A stretch of 64,000 nt of DNA, from assembly GCF_003403035.1 (NCBI RefSeq), contig NZ_QURN01000004.1, positions 186,001-250,000 of the forward strand. Reading direction: 5' to 3'. Shown in pieces: positions 1 to 8,634 of this stretch. How positions within the stretch are numbered: position 1 is the first letter of the stretch; each line of letters begins with the position of its first letter. Source of the DNA: Mesorhizobium denitrificans (GTDB lineage Bacteria > Pseudomonadota > Alphaproteobacteria > Rhizobiales > Rhizobiaceae). Both the position numbers and the translations under genes were made by a program. The notes below the pieces were generated by a model. It saw nothing but the letters and a program-made list of their open reading frames with translations. It was not told where the DNA came from and searched no databases.

Positions 1-1548
1 TCCGGACTGGATGTGCTGGTGCTTGAGCAGAAGGACTGGGTGGGCGGCGCTGCCACGAGCCGGTCGCTAACGCCGGGATTCGTCTATTCCAACTGTTCTT
101 ATGTGTGTTCGCTGTTTCGTCCTGAGATCATGCGTGATCTTGAATTGCCGCGCTTCGGGCTGCAGGTGATTCCCTATGAAGGCGGCGCGGTTTTTACGCA
201 GGATGGCGACTACCTCGCCAATTATCGCGATCACCATGCGCACCGGCGAGAGTTCGCGCGCTTCTCGCCACGGGATGCGGAGGCATATGAGCGTTATGCG
301 TGCGACGTGACGCGCCAGTGCCGGTTCATTCAGCCGCTATTGATGCGCACGGCGCCCGACCCGACCAGTTTCAAACCGCGCGACATTGGTGAGTTGATTT
401 ATCTGGGCCGAAAGTTTTCCGACATGTCCGCGGAAGAGATGGCGCTGACGATGCGCTTCTGGACGATGTCGATTTCCGATTTTCTCGACGAATATTTCGA
501 GACGGATGTGATCAAGGCAAACTTTGCGCTGTCTGGAATTATCGGAACAGCGCTCGGCCCGATGTCGCCGGGAACGGCCTATGTGCTGCTGCATCACTAT
601 ATGGGCGAGGTTGATGGCTCGGTTGGCGCATGGGGTTACGCGCGCGGTGGCATGGGCGCTGTGACGCAGGCGCTGGCAGCGTCTTTTCAGGCATCGGGCG
701 GCACGATCCGGACCGGCGCGCAGGTTGAGCAGGTTCTGGTGAAGAATGGTCACGCGCAAGGCGTCGTGCTGGCCGGTGGCGAAGAGGTGTTGGGCAAGCT
801 GACCGTCTCGAACGCAGACGTGAAGCGCACATTCCTCAAGCTGGTGGAGCCGAAGGAACTGCCCGACATTTTCCTGCGACGGGTGAAGAACTTCAAGATT
901 CGTGGCTCGTCCGGGAAGGTGAATATTGCGCTGGGTTCCATGCCGGAGTTCCCGGCGCTGCCTGACGACTCGCCTTGCTATCGGGGCGATCTGCATTTCA
1001 CCGATTCGGTGGAGCGCATGGAGCGCGCCTATGATGACTGGAAAGAGGGACGCTGGTCTGCCGATCCGTTCATCGACATGGTGATTCCGACGACGCTGGA
1101 CCCGACCATGGCTTCGCCGGGAAAGCACTTCATGAGTTGCTTCGTGCAATATGCCCCGCCCAAGGTTGGTGGGCGCGAGTGGACCGACGCCGATCGTGAC
1201 GGATTTGCTGAAAGCGTCATTTCCCAGATTGCGGATTACTCGCCGGGGTTCCGCGAGCGGATCGTGCATATGGAAGTGCGCACGCCGCGCGAGATCGAAG
1301 CGGAAACGGGGCTGACGGAAGGCAATATTTTCCAGGGTGAACTGACCTTCGACCAATTGCTGTTTAACAGGCCGGTGCCGGGTTATGCGCAATATCGCTC
1401 GCCAGTCGGTGGGCTCTATATGTGCGGTTCCTCCACACATCCGGGCGGCGGCGTTATGGGCGCGCCGGGGCGCAACGCGGCCGTGGAAATTCTGCGCGAC
1501 CTGAAGCGCGGCGCAAATCATGTGAGTGCGGCCCATGACGTCATTTGA
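1..1548 (+). CDS. PYROXD2/phytoene-desaturase-like FAD oxidoreductase, 5' end cut by window edge
   Basis: The frame is open from base 1 (residues SGLD precede an in-frame GTG at 13), so the true start and the N-terminal GxGxxG dinucleotide motif lie upstream of the window; 515 residues are visible. The start shows the end of the Rossmann beta-2 strand (VLVLEQ) and the GGAATS segment. The middle has GGMGAVTQAL and the C-terminus GLYMCGSSTHPGGG, the FAD-binding signature of the phytoene desaturase/PYROXD2 group (COG1233). By family it oxidises an unknown substrate with FAD. It is followed by a paralogous oxidoreductase overlapping by 14 bases and by a GcvT-like gene, so it probably belongs to a catabolic operon rather than carotenoid synthesis; no other carotenoid gene is present. 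Confidence 0.85.
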   Translation, partial: SGLDVLVLEQKDWVGGAATSRSLTPGFVYSNCSYVCSLFRPEIMRDLELPRFGLQVIPYEGGAVFTQDGDYLANYRDHHAHRREFARFSPRDAEAYERYACDVTRQCRFIQPLLMRTAPDPTSFKPRDIGELIYLGRKFSDMSAEEMALTMRFWTMSISDFLDEYFETDVIKANFALSGIIGTALGPMSPGTAYVLLHHYMGEVDGSVGAWGYARGGMGAVTQALAASFQASGGTIRTGAQVEQVLVKNGHAQGVVLAGGEEVLGKLTVSNADVKRTFLKLVEPKELPDIFLRRVKNFKIRGSSGKVNIALGSMPEFPALPDDSPCYRGDLHFTDSVERMERAYDDWKEGRWSADPFIDMVIPTTLDPTMASPGKHFMSCFVQYAPPKVGGREWTDADRDGFAESVISQIADYSPGFRERIVHMEVRTPREIEAETGLTEGNIFQGELTFDQLLFNRPVPGYAQYRSPVGGLYMCGSSTHPGGGVMGAPGRNAAVEILRDLKRGANHVSAAHDVI

Positions 1549-3094
1549 TGCAATCGTCGTTGGCGGCGGTCACAACGGTATCGTGGCTGCAACGCTGCTG
1601 GCGAAAGCGGGCCGTCGCGTGGCGCTGCTGGAAGCCAGGCCGGAGCTTGGCGGCCCAGCGCGAACGGAGGAGTTTGCACCGGGTTTTCGCGTATCCGTCG
1701 CGCATATCTTGAACCGACTCCACCCAGAGGTGGTCAAGGCACTGGATCTGGAAGCGAACGGACTTGTTCTCGATGCGTCCGACATGCCGAGCGTCGCTCT
1801 TTCCGCCGATGGTGAGCCGCTGATTCTGACCGGTGCCTATGGCGAAGGCCTTTCCGGCGCGTCGGCAAGCGAGGCGCAGGCGTGGTCGGAATTGCGGGCG
1901 CAACTCATTCGCTATGCGGGCATTTTGAAGCCGATGCTGGCGCGTCGCCCACCGGACCTTTCCGGCATGACGTTTGGCGAAACATCTGCGCTCGGCATGA
2001 TCGGGCTGTCGCTGCGGCGACTGGGCAAGGAGGATATGCGCGACTTCCTGCGCATGTTCCTGATGAATGTTGCGGATGTGAGCGACGATTGCCTGACTGA
2101 TGATAGGCTCAAGGGATTGCTGGCTTTCGATGCCGTGATGGGCAGCCATCTTGGGCCTCGCTCGCCGACCTCGCTGCTTGGCCTATACTACCGGCTGGCT
2201 GGCGAGATTGGTGGCAAGGCTGGCGCGCAGATAACGCCGAGCGGCGGGATGGGCGCGGTTATCACGGCGATGGCAAGCGCTGCCCGCAAGGCGGGCGTGC
2301 AGGTGCGCACCGACGCGCTAGTCGCGCGGATCAACGTGCAGGACGCTCGCGTGACCGGTGTCGCGCTTGGCAGCGGCGAAGAACTGACCGCGCCAATCGT
2401 GCTGGCGGCGACCAATCCGTTTGCCGCTTTGATGGAGCTGACCGGGCCGCGCAATTTCGACACCGGCTTTGTGCGCAAGGTTACGAACATTCGCATGAAA
2501 GGCTCGGTTGCCAAGCTGCATCTGGCGCTGGACGGCCTGCCAGGGTTCAAAGGCGTTGCGGAGCAGGATCTTCGCGGCAGGCTGGTGTTTGCGCCTTCGA
2601 CCAACCATGTGGAGCGCGCGTTCAACCCATCAAAATATGGCGGGTTCTCGCCGGAGCCGGTGATGGAAATCGTGCTGCCCAGCATCAGCGACACCTCGCT
2701 CGCGCCCGCTGGCGGTTGCGTGCTTTCGGCCAACATCATGTTCGCGCCCTATGCTTTGAAAGAGGGCTGGGAAAAGGGAAAACCGAAATTCCTGAAAGCC
2801 GTGATGGCGCAGCTTGAGCGTGTTGCACCCGGCATCGGTAAGCAGGTTCGGCACGCGGAATTGCTGACGCCGCCGGATATTGAACAGCGCTACCGAATGC
2901 CGGGCGGGCATTGGCACCATGGCGAGTTGCAGGCCGACCAGATGCTTATGTCGCGTCCGGTCGCGGGCTGGTCGGGTTACGATACGCCCGTGGACGGCCT
3001 GTATCTCGGCGGTGCGGGGTCGCATCCGGGCGGCGGCATTTCCGGTGTGCCGGGCCTAAATGCCGCGCGCCGCGTGCTGGCGAGAAAGGGCTGA
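1535..3094 (+). CDS. PYROXD2/phytoene-desaturase-like FAD oxidoreductase, second copy
   Basis: 519 residues. Residues 5-20 form a dinucleotide-binding fold with VVGGGHNG, followed by LLEARPELGG. The central GGMGAVITAM and C-terminal GLYLGGAGSHPGGG motifs match the PYROXD2/phytoene desaturase family and mirror the preceding gene, so the two look like diverged tandem paralogues that may act as a heteromeric pair. I chose ATG 1535 because it places the Rossmann strand directly after the start; an in-frame GTG at 1526 is possible. It overlaps the previous gene by 14 bases, and the GcvT-like gene starts 4 bases after its stop. The substrate is unknown. Confidence 0.85.
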   Translation: MTSFDAIVVGGGHNGIVAATLLAKAGRRVALLEARPELGGPARTEEFAPGFRVSVAHILNRLHPEVVKALDLEANGLVLDASDMPSVALSADGEPLILTGAYGEGLSGASASEAQAWSELRAQLIRYAGILKPMLARRPPDLSGMTFGETSALGMIGLSLRRLGKEDMRDFLRMFLMNVADVSDDCLTDDRLKGLLAFDAVMGSHLGPRSPTSLLGLYYRLAGEIGGKAGAQITPSGGMGAVITAMASAARKAGVQVRTDALVARINVQDARVTGVALGSGEELTAPIVLAATNPFAALMELTGPRNFDTGFVRKVTNIRMKGSVAKLHLALDGLPGFKGVAEQDLRGRLVFAPSTNHVERAFNPSKYGGFSPEPVMEIVLPSISDTSLAPAGGCVLSANIMFAPYALKEGWEKGKPKFLKAVMAQLERVAPGIGKQVRHAELLTPPDIEQRYRMPGGHWHHGELQADQMLMSRPVAGWSGYDTPVDGLYLGGAGSHPGGGISGVPGLNAARRVLARKG

Positions 3095-3097
3095 GCG

Positions 3098-4330
3098 ATG
3101 GTTGCTGTTGCCAAGACGAAGTCGCGCACCAAGCTGGCCGAACAGGCGCATTTTCGGACGTTGCGTTTGCCATCGCCGTTTCAGCCGCGGCTTGAAGCGC
3201 TGGCCGCTCAACAGGATTGGTACGATTGGGCGGGCTACAAGGCGCCGCACGCTTTGTGGGACGACGAACTGGAATATTTCGCGATACGCAGTCAGGCCGC
3301 GCTGTTCGATATTTCGCCGATGGTGAAATACCGGATCGAGGGGCCAGATGCGGAGGCGTTTCTCAACCGCGTGACGCTGCGCAACGTGACCAAGCTGAAG
3401 CCTGGGCGCGTGCATTATACAGCGTGGTGTGACGACGAAGGCTATGTGCTCGACGACGGCACGCTGTTTCGATTCTCAGCCGATCGGTTCCGGCTGTGCT
3501 GTCAGGAGCGGCATCTGCCTTGGCTGCTGGACAGCGCAATTGGCTATGAGGTGAGCGTTGTTGAAGAAACGCAGGAAGTTGCCGGACTTGCGCTGCAAGG
3601 GCCGACATCGTTTGCGGTGCTGCGCGATGCCGGTTTTAAAGGCGTCGAAAAGCTGAAGATTTTCGATCTGGCGGAATTTCCGCATGAGAAGGGGTCTGTC
3701 ACGATTTCGCGAACCGGCTTTACTGGTGATCTGGGCTACGAGCTTTTTGTGCCGGTGAAGCAAGCGCTGAGCCTGTGGGATCGGTTGATCGAGGGCGGTA
3801 AGCTGCATGGCATCCGGCCGATGGGTTACACAGCGCTGAACCGCGCGCGCATCGAAGCCGGGCTGATCGTTGCAAATGCGGATTTCGTGACCGGCGACAG
3901 CGCCATTCGGACGGACCGGCTGCGTATGCCGGATGAAATCGGGCTCGGCTTCATGATCGACCCGGCAAAGGGGCATTTCAATGGTCGCCGCGCGATTCTT
4001 GACGCACGGCAGAACAAGACATTGAAGCATGTGCTAGTTGGTCTGGAGATCGAGGGAAATATTCCGGCTGAACACGCCATTGTCTATCATCGCGGCAAGC
4101 GCGAGGTCGGGCTGGTGAGCGCGGCAATCTGGTCGCCGACGGCAAAGCGCAACATCGCGATTGCGAGCCTGCAGCGGCCCTATGGCGATACGGTCGTTGA
4201 TGATTTGTGGGTAGAAATCTACGCTATGCGCGAGCTGCAATATCACAAGCTGATGAAGCGCGCGAAAGTGGTGCCGCGGCCGTTCATCAAGCTTGATCGC
4301 CGCACGGCAAACCCGCCGGGTGAGAGATGA
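3098..4330 (+). CDS. GcvT-family aminomethyltransferase-like protein
   Basis: 410 residues. Family features visible are LALQGPTSF (about residue 165), RTGFTGDLGYELFVP (about 205-219) and a C-terminal barrel with GLVSAAIWSP. VLDDGTLF near residue 113 aligns with the GcvT segment carrying the catalytic aspartate. By family it would move a one-carbon unit from a substrate to tetrahydrofolate. It is not the glycine cleavage T-protein by context: no gcvH or gcvP is near. It follows two FAD oxidoreductases, an arrangement recalling sarcosine or dimethylglycine dehydrogenases, in which an FAD oxidase and a GcvT domain cooperate in N-demethylation. That role is an inference, and the substrate cannot be read from the sequence. 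Confidence 0.85.
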   Translation: MVAVAKTKSRTKLAEQAHFRTLRLPSPFQPRLEALAAQQDWYDWAGYKAPHALWDDELEYFAIRSQAALFDISPMVKYRIEGPDAEAFLNRVTLRNVTKLKPGRVHYTAWCDDEGYVLDDGTLFRFSADRFRLCCQERHLPWLLDSAIGYEVSVVEETQEVAGLALQGPTSFAVLRDAGFKGVEKLKIFDLAEFPHEKGSVTISRTGFTGDLGYELFVPVKQALSLWDRLIEGGKLHGIRPMGYTALNRARIEAGLIVANADFVTGDSAIRTDRLRMPDEIGLGFMIDPAKGHFNGRRAILDARQNKTLKHVLVGLEIEGNIPAEHAIVYHRGKREVGLVSAAIWSPTAKRNIAIASLQRPYGDTVVDDLWVEIYAMRELQYHKLMKRAKVVPRPFIKLDRRTANPPGER

Positions 4331-4587
4331 GCGACCCCGCCGAAGAAGCCGAAAACTGGCGGTTGGTTCTCTCCCCGCTCGGCGAAGCGTGGTCGGGCCG
4401 CGCGCGCTATGCGGCGGCGATGTATTTCTACAAGCGCGGCGACATGAATGCCAAAACGCTGGAGGTCTATCGCGTTTCTTCGCGGCTGGACAACCAGGAC
4501 CCGCTTTCGATCATTCGCGAGCGCGGCATAGGCGAGGCATGGCTTGCAAAGCTTGAAGCCATTGCGGCGTCCCAAAGCCATCCTTAA
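4327..4587 (+). CDS. small conserved-looking protein of unknown function
   Basis: 86 residues, starting with an ATGA overlap on the stop of the GcvT-like gene, so it is translationally coupled to that operon. It is soluble, with no membrane segment or signal peptide. The middle reads YAAAMYFYKRGDMNAKTLEVY and the C-terminal half RERGIGEAWLAKLEAI, likely helical. I do not recognise a family. Its position suggests an accessory role, for example a subunit, for the oxidoreductase/GcvT enzymes. Confidence 0.7.
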   Translation: MSDPAEEAENWRLVLSPLGEAWSGRARYAAAMYFYKRGDMNAKTLEVYRVSSRLDNQDPLSIIRERGIGEAWLAKLEAIAASQSHP

Positions 4588-4703
4588 ATGAAATGTGTAA
4601 GCGCACGCATTCGTGAGGCTTGATTCGCGAACATTGCTGAAGGGTCAAAGTTCGGCCCAACTGGCAGCGTAGCCGCTGACGATCAGGAATTGGAATTGCC
4701 GCT

Positions 4704-5366
4704 ATGACAGTGAATACATCGAAGCAAAGCTTTACCCGCAGAGCCGCGCTGGGCTTGGCGCTCGCAGGAGCGTTTGCAGTATCGAACGCCGCGTTGGTTA
4801 TGGATGCGCAGGCGCAGGCCAATGAAGCCGTGCAGCAGATTGCGGACCACTTTGCCTCGATTCGGACAATGCGCGGCGATTTCGTGCAGTTTGGTCCGCG
4901 CGGGGAGCAGACTGGCGGCAAGTTCTTCATCCAGCGCCCCGGCAAAATCCGGTTCAACTACGACGCACCGTCAAACTATCGCGTGATTGCAGATGGCAAG
5001 TCAGTCGTTATCGAAAACATGAAGCTGCGGACTTCGGACCTCTATCCGCTCTCCAAGACGCCGCTGAAATTGCTGCTGGACGACAGGATCGACCTTTCGG
5101 GCGGCAAGGTGAAAAGCGTAAAACAGGAAGACGATCTCACGACGATTCAGCTTGCCGACAAATCGGTGTTCGGCAACTCGACTATCACCATGAAGTTCAA
5201 TCCGCAGACCAGCGAATTGCTCGAATGGACAATCACCGACGCCAAGGGCAAGGACACAACGGTGATGATCTCGAATGTCCAGAACGGTGTGCAACTCGAT
5301 CAGTCGATGTTCGAAATAAACTATCAGCGCAATCGTGAAATCAACCAGAAGAAAGGTCAGCGCTAG
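4704..5366 (+). CDS. lolA: outer-membrane lipoprotein carrier protein LolA
   Basis: 220 residues. By family it is a periplasmic chaperone that takes lipoproteins from LolCDE and hands them to the outer membrane. The N-terminus is an export signal with a TRRAALGL segment (possibly Tat-type) and an AQAQA cleavage region near residue 39. The mature part has typical LolA features: MRGDFVQFGPRGEQTGGKFF, RPGKIRFNY and YPLSKTPLKLLL. The exonuclease III gene follows in the same direction, as in other Hyphomicrobiales. The 116-base gap upstream separates it from the oxidoreductase operon. Confidence 0.9.
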   Translation: MTVNTSKQSFTRRAALGLALAGAFAVSNAALVMDAQAQANEAVQQIADHFASIRTMRGDFVQFGPRGEQTGGKFFIQRPGKIRFNYDAPSNYRVIADGKSVVIENMKLRTSDLYPLSKTPLKLLLDDRIDLSGGKVKSVKQEDDLTTIQLADKSVFGNSTITMKFNPQTSELLEWTITDAKGKDTTVMISNVQNGVQLDQSMFEINYQRNREINQKKGQR

Positions 5367-5428
5367 GCGCTTGTCTTTCATCGATCTGACTGGCAGTTAA
5401 GCGCGTCGACAGCGTGCTTGGGCACAAT

Positions 5429-6232
5429 ATGACTTTCACACTGGCAACCTGGAATATCAATTCAGTCCGTTTGCGAATGCCATTGGTAGAGCGCTTCCTG
5501 CGCTCCTATCAGCCGGATGTGCTGTGCTTGCAGGAAACGAAATGCCCGGACGATCTTTTTCCATTCGAGCCGCTGCGAGCTGCCGGATACGAGCACATCG
5601 CGATACATGGACAGAAAGGCTATCACGGCGTAGCGACAATTTCCCGCCGTCCACTGGAGATCGTGGAAAAGCGCCGCTTCTGCGAGATCGACGACACGCG
5701 ACACTTGTCGGTGAAGCTCAATGCGGCGGGCAAAACGGTGCTGCTGCACAATTTCTATGTTCCGGCGGGAGGCGACGAGCCCGACCCGGAAATTAATCCG
5801 AAATTCAAGCACAAGCTCGGCTTTATCGATGAGATGAACGGCGTGCGCGCCGGGTTCGATGGCGAATCTGCGTCGATTCTGGTGGGTGATCTGAACATCG
5901 CGCCGCTGGAGCACGATGTGTGGTCGCACAAGCAATTGCTCAATGTGGTCAGTCACACACCCATCGAGACTGCGGGTCTGGAAGCCATGCGCACGGGCGG
6001 CGGCTGGGCCGATCTGATGCGCCACGACGTGCCGTATGAGCAGAAGCTCTACACTTGGTGGAGCTATCGCGCGCAGGATTGGGCCGCGTCGGATCGCGGC
6101 CGCAGGCTGGACCACATCTGGTCCTCACCCAATATGATCGGGAATCTGGCCGAGATTGAAATTCTGCGTGAAGCGCGTGGATGGGATCGCCCGTCCGACC
6201 ACGTGCCGGTGATCATGCGGATGACCGACTGA
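5429..6232 (+). CDS. xthA: exodeoxyribonuclease III
   Basis: 267 residues from ATG 5429; an upstream in-frame GTG at 5414 would add five residues before the conserved ATWNINSVRLR start. It is an AP endonuclease and 3'-5' exonuclease of base-excision repair. Catalytic motifs of the EEP family are all present: WNIN, LCLQETK (metal-binding Glu), GDLNIAP (Asp and Asn), LDHIW and SDHVPV (catalytic His). Length matches the family. It lies downstream of lolA and converges on the cNMP-binding gene with a 4-base gap. Confidence 0.93.
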   Translation: MTFTLATWNINSVRLRMPLVERFLRSYQPDVLCLQETKCPDDLFPFEPLRAAGYEHIAIHGQKGYHGVATISRRPLEIVEKRRFCEIDDTRHLSVKLNAAGKTVLLHNFYVPAGGDEPDPEINPKFKHKLGFIDEMNGVRAGFDGESASILVGDLNIAPLEHDVWSHKQLLNVVSHTPIETAGLEAMRTGGGWADLMRHDVPYEQKLYTWWSYRAQDWAASDRGRRLDHIWSSPNMIGNLAEIEILREARGWDRPSDHVPVIMRMTD

Positions 6233-6236
6233 GGCG

Positions 6237-6692
6237 CTATTCGCCCAGTTTTGACGAGAGCGCGTCAAGTCGCTCGACCATCGCCTGAAATTCCCGCGCA
6301 AGGCGGCGGCGTATCAGTTCGGGCAGCTCCGGATATTCTTCGAGAATGCGCCGGAAGCTCTTCCGATCGATCGTCATGACGCGGGATTCGACCGCCGCCA
6401 TTGCGCTCGACAAGCGGCGGGTTGGCGCAATGACAGCCAGTTCGCCAAGCACGGTTCCTGGTCCGGCATCGGCCAGCTTTATCTTTTCTGTTTCGCGTTC
6501 GCGATAAATCTCGATGCGGCCTGACATGACCACATAAGCGCAAAGTGCTGGCTCGCCTTCGATGTAAAGCGTTTCGCCGGCGCGCAGCGACATCTTTTCC
6601 GCCCCGAAAGCGAGCAGGCGCAAGTGTTCGTCAGCGAGGCTCTCGAAGAGAGCGACGCCGGACAGCAAACGGATGTCGTCATCCAGCGCCAT
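6237..6692 (-). CDS. stand-alone cyclic nucleotide-binding protein
   Basis: 151 residues made of one cNMP-binding beta-roll with no DNA-binding domain. The phosphate-binding cassette is recognisable (GTVLGELAVIAPTRRLSSAM, about residues 80-99), with the conserved Glu and an Arg. It follows the OtpR/CenR-type response regulator on the same strand after 158 bases. In Brucella, the equivalent gene is annotated as a cAMP-dependent protein kinase regulatory subunit and is linked to otpR. It probably senses cAMP or cGMP and acts through a partner protein; a class III adenylate cyclase occurs at 28757 in this window. Confidence 0.8.
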   Translation of the reverse strand: MALDDDIRLLSGVALFESLADEHLRLLAFGAEKMSLRAGETLYIEGEPALCAYVVMSGRIEIYRERETEKIKLADAGPGTVLGELAVIAPTRRLSSAMAAVESRVMTIDRKSFRRILEEYPELPELIRRRLAREFQAMVERLDALSSKLGE

Positions 6693-6850
6693 ATTGTCCC
6701 CGGCTAAGGCGCGACGGACGGATTATTCCAAATACCCGCGATCACGCACTAAACCACTGATTCTGAGCGCAATCTTCTCACCGAAGCTTTAACGGCGCGG
6801 TGAAAGGCTGCACCCTCGCCGACGCCCTAGCACCACCCACCCCGTGGAAG

Positions 6851-7534
6851 CTACGGCATCAGCCTGTAACCACCGCTTTCTGTCACAAGAATCTCGGCTT
6901 TGGAAGGATCACGCTCAATCTTCTGACGAAGACGATATACGTGCGTTTCAAGTGTATGTGTCGTAACGCCGGAATTGTAGCCCCAAACCTCTTCCAGCAG
7001 CGTGTCGCGCTTAACAACGGCTTTGCCGGCGCGGTAAAGGTATCGGATAATCGAGGCTTCCTTTTCCGTTAGCCGGATTTTTGAGCCGCGCGGGTCGATC
7101 ATGAGCTTTTGGCTCGGTTTAAACGTGTAGGGCCCAACCGTAAACGTGGCGTCTTCGCTCTGTTCATGCTGGCGAAGCTGCGCGCGGATGCGGGCAAGCA
7201 GCACGGCGAAGCGGAAGGGCTTCGTGACGTAGTCGTTTGCGCCAGCCTCAAGGCCAAGGATCGTGTCGGAATCCGTATCATGCCCCGTGAGCATAATGAT
7301 CGGGGCCTTGAAACCACTCTTGCGCAGCACCTTGACGGCCTCCCGGCCATCCATGTCCGGCAGGCCAACATCCATGATGAGGAGGTCCACCAGTCCCGCC
7401 CGCACCGATGCGACACCTTTGGCGGCGGTCGGTTCGTCAAGAATCTTGAACTCTTCATAGAGTGATAGCTGTTCAACGAGCGTGCTGCGCAGGTCGTCAT
7501 CATCATCTACGATCAGGATGGTGCGTGATGCCAT
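6851..7534 (-). CDS. otpR: OmpR-family response regulator, OtpR/CenR type
   Basis: 227 residues: receiver domain 1-120 with acidic pocket VDDDDD (9-14), phosphoacceptor D55, T83 and K105, then a winged helix with DNA-contact segment THTLETHVYRLRQKI. The size, the VTKPFR/GYRLMP features and the linked cNMP-binding gene match OtpR of Brucella, the counterpart of the cell-envelope regulator CenR of Caulobacter. No cognate kinase gene is adjacent. The gene is divergent from the L,D-transpeptidase gene across a short promoter region. The symbol is an orthology inference. Confidence 0.8.
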   Translation of the reverse strand: MASRTILIVDDDDDLRSTLVEQLSLYEEFKILDEPTAAKGVASVRAGLVDLLIMDVGLPDMDGREAVKVLRKSGFKAPIIMLTGHDTDSDTILGLEAGANDYVTKPFRFAVLLARIRAQLRQHEQSEDATFTVGPYTFKPSQKLMIDPRGSKIRLTEKEASIIRYLYRAGKAVVKRDTLLEEVWGYNSGVTTHTLETHVYRLRQKIERDPSKAEILVTESGGYRLMP

Positions 7535-7667
7535 TCTTAATTCCGTTGTTGTTACCGGTTATCCGTTGTGCTGTTTGTGAAGCGCGACGAACGGCACGGT
7601 GATTTGAAACGTGGCAAGATCATACCCGAAAATCGGCAGACGCAAGGCGATAACGACAAATTCATGT

Positions 7668-8189
7668 ATGGAAGTGGGCCGAATCACGGTTCGTGCGCGT
7701 CCCGGCGTCCCCACACAGGGCCTGATGAACGTTTCCGGCACAGTTTTTCCCTGTGCTTTAGGGCGCGGCGGCATCAAAATGCTGAAGCGCGAGAGTGATG
7801 GCGGTACGCCGCTGGCAAACATGCGGCTGTTACGCGGCTATATAAGGGATGGCCGGTTTGCCTACCGGTCCGCGTTGCCGCTGGAGCGCATTTCGCCCAC
7901 GCTCGGCTGGTGTGAGGTGCCGGACGACCGGAATTACAATCGCCCGGTGCGAATGCCTTATGCGGCGAGCCATGAGCGGATGCTGCGCGACGACGATCTT
8001 TATGATGGCTGCATTGTGCTGGACTGGAATATCCGCCCGCGCGTGCGCGGCAAGGGTAGCGCTATTTTCTTTCACCTGGCGCGTCCGGGCTTCCAGCCAA
8101 CGGCGGGATGCGTCGCGGTGTCAAAGCCGGTTATGCGCAGGCTGCTGCCGCTATTGTCCAAACGAACGGTGCTGGTCGTGAAGCGCTAG
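7668..8189 (+). CDS. L,D-transpeptidase (YkuD-type) family protein
   Basis: 173 residues from ATG 7668; an upstream in-frame GTG at 7611 would add 19 residues and cannot be excluded, as no clear ribosome site is seen. The catalytic region is GSAIFFHLARPGFQPTAGCV, with the conserved His and the nucleophile Cys in the TAGCVAV context of the COG3786 branch. By family it forms or exchanges 3-3 or lipoprotein cross-links in peptidoglycan. No signal peptide is evident, so export is uncertain. It converges on the DUF1761 gene, sharing a CTAG that gives TAG stops on both strands. Confidence 0.8.
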   Translation: MEVGRITVRARPGVPTQGLMNVSGTVFPCALGRGGIKMLKRESDGGTPLANMRLLRGYIRDGRFAYRSALPLERISPTLGWCEVPDDRNYNRPVRMPYAASHERMLRDDDLYDGCIVLDWNIRPRVRGKGSAIFFHLARPGFQPTAGCVAVSKPVMRRLLPLLSKRTVLVVKR

Positions 8190-8593
8190 GCGCCCAGCCC
8201 GCCGATTACGCCGCCGAGGATAAGCGCAACACCAAGCCAATGCCCGGCGTCGATCAGCGTTAACTTCCACGGCTTGCCCTGATAGCGGTGCGAAATAGCC
8301 GTGCTGGTGAGCAGGAATCCGAACCACACGATGCCTGCCGAAATCAAGCCATTCTTGAGCGTGACTTGTCCCGGCCCGAGATGGCCGATCAGTCCCGCCA
8401 TGATCCATGCCATCGCCAGTTCGGCGAAGAAGGTGAAAATGAAGGTGCCTGTGGCAGACTTTGCACGGTCTGCGGAGATACCGGCGGCGCGTTTCCACGG
8501 CTCGGCCAGTGCGGAATAGTAAACAGCGCCGAAGGCGAAAGCCGCGACCGCAGCGATGAGGATCGCCAGATAGTTCGTGCCCGCGAAAACCAT
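8186..8593 (-). CDS. DUF1761-type integral membrane protein
   Basis: 135 residues with about four hydrophobic helices (residues 5-25, 48-67, 80-97 and 112-132). The start (ILIAAVAAFAFGAVYYSAL) and the AGHWLGVALILGGVIGG end are typical of DUF1761 proteins, whose function is unknown. It is the last gene of a minus-strand run beginning with tsaD at 12100 and may be co-transcribed with it. Its stop overlaps that of the L,D-transpeptidase gene. Confidence 0.75.
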   Translation of the reverse strand: MVFAGTNYLAILIAAVAAFAFGAVYYSALAEPWKRAAGISADRAKSATGTFIFTFFAELAMAWIMAGLIGHLGPGQVTLKNGLISAGIVWFGFLLTSTAISHRYQGKPWKLTLIDAGHWLGVALILGGVIGGLGA

Positions 8594-8634
8594 TTCGAAC
8601 TCCGTCGTTGCGGTTGGGGTGCTCTATCTCGACT

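Noticed and set aside
337-1536. Minus-strand frame of about 400 codons opposite the first oxidoreductase
   Set aside because: Shadow frame; the plus strand has clear FAD-family motifs.
1-3094. Carotenoid biosynthesis (crtI-type) genes
   Set aside because: The motifs fit PYROXD2-like oxidoreductases equally well, there are two copies, and crtB, crtE or crtY genes are absent while a GcvT-like gene follows.
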